From Chalara sp. BL73 (taxonomy: Eukaryota > Ascomycota > Leotiomycetes > Helotiales), in NCBI GenBank assembly GCA_918026815.1, contig CAKJVC010000080.1, positions 21,453 through 85,452 on the forward strand: a stretch of 64,000 nt of DNA, read 5' to 3'. This document shows, piece after piece, positions 61,031 to 64,000 of the stretch (position 1 is its first letter; each line of letters opens with the position of its first letter). The notes beneath the pieces are model-generated. The model did not search any database, was not told the origin of the DNA, and saw nothing but the letters and a program-made list of their open reading frames with translations. Position numbers and translations under genes: made by a program.

Positions 61031-62726
61031 CTCGGTATAAATCGGAACTTAAATCGATGTATTTGCGTAACATTAATAATTTGCGAGTTGTCGCTGAATA
61101 TAAGCTTATGTTTCAATTGTTTTATAACAACGTAAATTACTCGGTTAAGTAGTTGATTTAATATTAATTTTTAAAAAGTAATTAGCTAACTAGCTACGTT
61201 TCGCAGCTAAAGCGTACAATTAAAAAATATTAAATTACAGTTAACAATATATATAATTTTAATAAAAAAATTTCTTATAAAAATAAGTCGTATAATAAAA
61301 AAATTATAAGCCAACAAGCTATAAATAAGCTAAGTAAAATAAAAATCGTTAAAACGGCAATCGAGAGTTTATTAGTTGTTTAACTTGCATTTTAGCAATA
61401 AAAAAGTTATTTTTTTTTTTAATTTACAAAAATCAAATTACTAACTGCAATTTAGTTAGTTTAAAAACGTTAATAAAAATTCAAATATTTATTTTGCTTT
61501 ATTTAAAAATAAATAAAGTAGTAATAAACTCGGAATAAAGTAACTAAAAAAGTGTTTAATCGCTATATTCAGCTAGCTAGTTTTCGATTTAAGCGTTTAT
61601 TAATAGTAAATAGCTATTTTAGTTATGTAAATTACGAATTCGTCGAATAAGCTAATCGCTACCGTATAATTATATTGATTTTACTATTACATTTTACACA
61701 CAAATTGCAACTTTTCGATGTTAGTTTGTTCGGCTTTTTGCTACAGTTTACTTTGTACGACTCGATATGCTATTAGCAGCTAGCAGTAGCTTTACGACTA
61801 TAAGCAAAAGCATGTTTTTGATTTATTTAAGCTTTTTTAATAAAGTTTTTTCGAAAAAATATTTAGCATACTTTTAAAAAGCCTAGTATTTAGCTAGTTA
61901 ATCGAAAAAATATAATTAATTTAGTACAACGTATTAAAAGTTTATTGCAAAAAGTTCTTAATACGATTTCTACGTTTACAAACTTTAAAACTGTACGTTT
62001 AGTTCTAAAAGCATATTAACAAAATCCTAGTAAAAACGTTATACAAAAGTGTTTAAAAGCTGCAAACTGCAATTACAAAAGCTAATATCGCGAAACACGA
62101 GAATAAAAAGTTAAAAAAGCTATTATATATAAAAAATTAAAAAGAAAAAAAGCCGAAAACTTGATTTAAGTAAAAACCTAATTAAAAAACTATTGTGTAT
62201 TCGCTAGCTAAAGTCGAAAAAATCAAAAATACTAATTAAAAAAGAAAATAAAGCTAAAACTATAAAAAATCAAAAAATGCTCGAAAAGTTCAAATTGAAC
62301 TTAATAAAGCTATTAAAGTTAAAAAGTAAAAAAAAAAAGCTCGATTAGCTAAAGCTTAATTACAAAAAAGAAAGCCGACTAGAATTTTTTCGATTACAGT
62401 CACTAGCTAAAAAGTCGTTTTTACTACTATTACACTTAATTTAGCTTTACAAAAATAACAAAACCTTAAAAGCATTTATTAAAGCTTTTTCAACTTCAAA
62501 ACCTAGAAAAAAGCTTAAAATTAAGTAGTAAATAAAAAGTTGTTGTAAAAAAATAGTGCAGAAAAATCGAGTTGAAAAAGCAATTAAGCTACTATTACGC
62601 TTTTAAAAATCTTCTTTTTGTAAAAATAATACAATGAATTATTATAAATCGATTAAGCCTACTTTTATTGTATATAGATTTATGGTTGATTTTTTATTAA
62701 TTTTTACCATAAGTTCAATTGATAAA

Positions 62727-62772
62727 TTTGAGTGGGATTTGATGCGGGACGGATTTGTCACGGGATCTCGGT
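62727..62772 (-). repeat. 3' terminal inverted repeat, transposon copy 2
   Basis: 46 bp, complementary to the 5' end apart from one C/T difference and one missing G. Confidence 0.88.
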
Positions 62773-62774
62773 TA

Positions 62775-62834
62775 CAAGCGCCGGCTGTAATGGTTGCAGA
62801 GAGATGTGCTGATTTTATTAAGAAGCTTAAGTAA
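62775..62834 (+). pseudogene. Detached C-terminus of the GMC oxidoreductase
   Basis: Reads QAPAVMVAERCADFIKKLK and stop, the standard end of a GMC protein. It is separated from the rest of the gene only by the transposon at 60634-62772. Confidence 0.88.
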
Positions 62835-63223
62835 GAAAGTAAGCGTTAGCAACAATCAAAGCAGCTGTTGTCTACAGAGAATTTGGCTGGTGGGAATAAC
62901 CAAGCGGCGCTTAGGGCCGTGAGATATTGTATGCTATAGGTCACTGGTTATTGTAGTTGACGCGGTCACGTGAACACGTTTCAAGCCCCACCGCTTTCCC
63001 GAATCTCATTCTCAACCATCAACCACTTTCGAGAAGCAAAACTTACCGAGGGGTCTAGAACTACTAATAACCTTTTGGCATACTGTATGTAAGCTGACAT
63101 TCCCCGCTATATTTGCATTGCTAACTCATCCATTGTTTCCAGGTCGGCTCCGCGCATAATACACCGACTTACGAGAGGTCGTGAATTTGTTTATGCATAT
63201 TGGGGTCCAGGAAACCCCGCATC
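62835..63223. other. Intergenic region and likely 5' leader of the next gene
   Basis: 389 bp. A consensus intron (donor near 63087, acceptor near 63142) could lie in the 5' leader of the gene starting at 63224. Confidence 0.35.
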
Positions 63224-64000
63224 ATGAGTCGCCCTATAGAAGGGAAACGGGAAGCTATCCAGGAATTGCGCAAGGACCTGGCTAGAAAATATCACATACA
63301 TGGCACAAAGGTAGAGCAGTTGTGGCGCTCTTTCGATCGGGGACAGCGAGCTAAGGCCTTAAAAGCTGGCGCCGCAGAAGGTGTTGTATTGAAGGATCCC
63401 AAGGACCGATCAATGGGAAATGTTTACAAGATTATACCAGAGATCAATCTTCGGGATGTGGTCGAACCTGCTGAGTACATGTTAGATATATTAAAGTACC
63501 GAGCCACAAAATCCCTCGCCGACCAATATGCCGAAGGTCCTAATGGCGGGCCAGGAGATGCCGCAGTCATATTGAACAGCATGCGCATGTATAACCTCCG
63601 TCATGCTGACGAGTTCAAGTACTTTTACGATGTTTATAGACGACGAACACCAGTACGGGCAGTCGTACAAGGCTTCTAATCGGGCGGGGTACGAAGAGAC
63701 TATGCGGGATCTGTCTGCTGCTGTAGATGGTGTCTGCCTCCCTCAATCGACCGGAGAATTAATCCTTGAAAGACAACTCTATACTCTGCAGACACTCAAT
63801 ATACTAATCGAGGATATCCTTGACATCGGCTCCACATCCAGAGACACAAAGGAATCCCCAAAGAAACCCAAGGAAGCTGCACAAGCCGCTCTTTCCAAAC
63901 TTTCCATTACACCGAAACAAGAGACATCGGTGGAAGACCTTCTCGCTAGCGCTGTTGACCAGAAAGCATCCCTCAATGAGTACCTGAGCCTCTGCCGTAC
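63224..64000 (+). CDS. Unrecognised protein, partial, one frame break
   Basis: Starts MSRPIEGKREAIQELRKDLA at 63224 and runs past the right edge. Segments: 'YHIHGTKVEQLWRSFDRGQR', 'GVVLKDPKDRSMGNVYKIIP', 'AAVILNSMRMYNLRHADEFK'. The frame is lost at the T run 63633-63635 and continues one base on as 'IDDEHQYGQSYKASNRAGYE', followed by a helical, Lys/Glu-rich part ('RQLYTLQTLNILIEDILDIG'). One T fewer (or two more) would join the two halves. The family is not recognised; the pattern resembles fungal proteins of unknown function. The gene is probably real, given two long, well-composed halves. Confidence 0.55.

Larger units (their letters stand above)
60634..62772 (+). mobile_element. pogo/Fot1-like DNA transposon, copy 2 (inserted in GMC gene)
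   Basis: A 2139-bp element bounded by TA (60632-60633 and 62773-62774), with the same inverted ends as copy 1. Its 3' end lacks one G of a GGG run found in copy 1. The transposase N-terminus is open for 107 codons, then the sequence becomes AT-rich and stop-filled. Removing the element with one TA restores an uninterrupted GMC frame across the site. Confidence 0.92.

Noticed and set aside
1..64000. CRISPR arrays, tRNA or rRNA genes, bacterial-type operons
   Set aside because: No regularly spaced repeats, no cloverleaf or rRNA-like sequence was recognised by eye; the gene structure is eukaryotic.

Overview
The window is filamentous ascomycete (Pezizomycotina) nuclear DNA. Genes have many short introns of about 45-75 bases with GT..AG borders and CTAAC/CTAAT-like branch sites. 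The proteins are typical of the group: a C2H2 plus fungal-specific regulator, SAT4-type membrane protein, Clr5 protein, DUF7730/2EXR protein, and AT-rich pogo-like transposons that look RIP-decayed. A Leotiomycete (Helotiales-like) source is plausible but was not proven from sequence alone.

Region 1 (about 0.8-26.7 kb) is the centre of interest: ten adjacent genes that match one by one the nicotinate-utilisation (hxn) genes known from Aspergillus nidulans. In order they are hxnR-like C2H2 activator (-), hxnT-like flavin oxidoreductase (-), hxnS-like molybdenum hydroxylase (+), hxnX-like FAD monooxygenase (-), hxnY-like 2-oxoglutarate dioxygenase (+), an MFS transporter (+), hxnV-like phenol-hydroxylase-type monooxygenase (-), hxnM-like NodB-fold cyclic imidase (-), hxnW-like short-chain dehydrogenase (+), and hxnN-like amidase (+). 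Together they can import nicotinate, hydroxylate it to 6-hydroxynicotinate (HxnS), decarboxylate and hydroxylate the ring (HxnX, HxnV), reduce it (HxnT, HxnW), open the resulting cyclic imide (HxnM) and release ammonia (HxnN). For nine of the ten genes my exon joins give an exact multiple of three; the start of hxnW is unresolved. An OPT-family transporter (27.7-30.5 kb) follows directly.

Region 2 (31-45 kb) starts with a pogo/Fot1-like DNA transposon (TA target duplication, 47-bp inverted ends). It is followed by a DUF7730 protein, a small GFA/CENP-V zinc protein, an unrecognised multi-exon protein with a possible HExxH motif, an intronless GH43 glycosidase and a Clr5-domain protein.

Region 3 (46-64 kb) holds an oxidative gene set: two cytochromes P450, a secreted BBE-type FAD oxidase, a SAT4-type membrane protein and a GMC oxidoreductase. 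A second copy of the transposon sits inside the last codons of the GMC gene, which also has two one-base frame breaks. The second P450 has an in-frame TAA. A partial unknown gene runs off the right edge. Several frame breaks in regions 2 and 3 fall in short homopolymers, and the two transposon copies differ systematically in homopolymer length, so part of the apparent gene decay may be sequence error.
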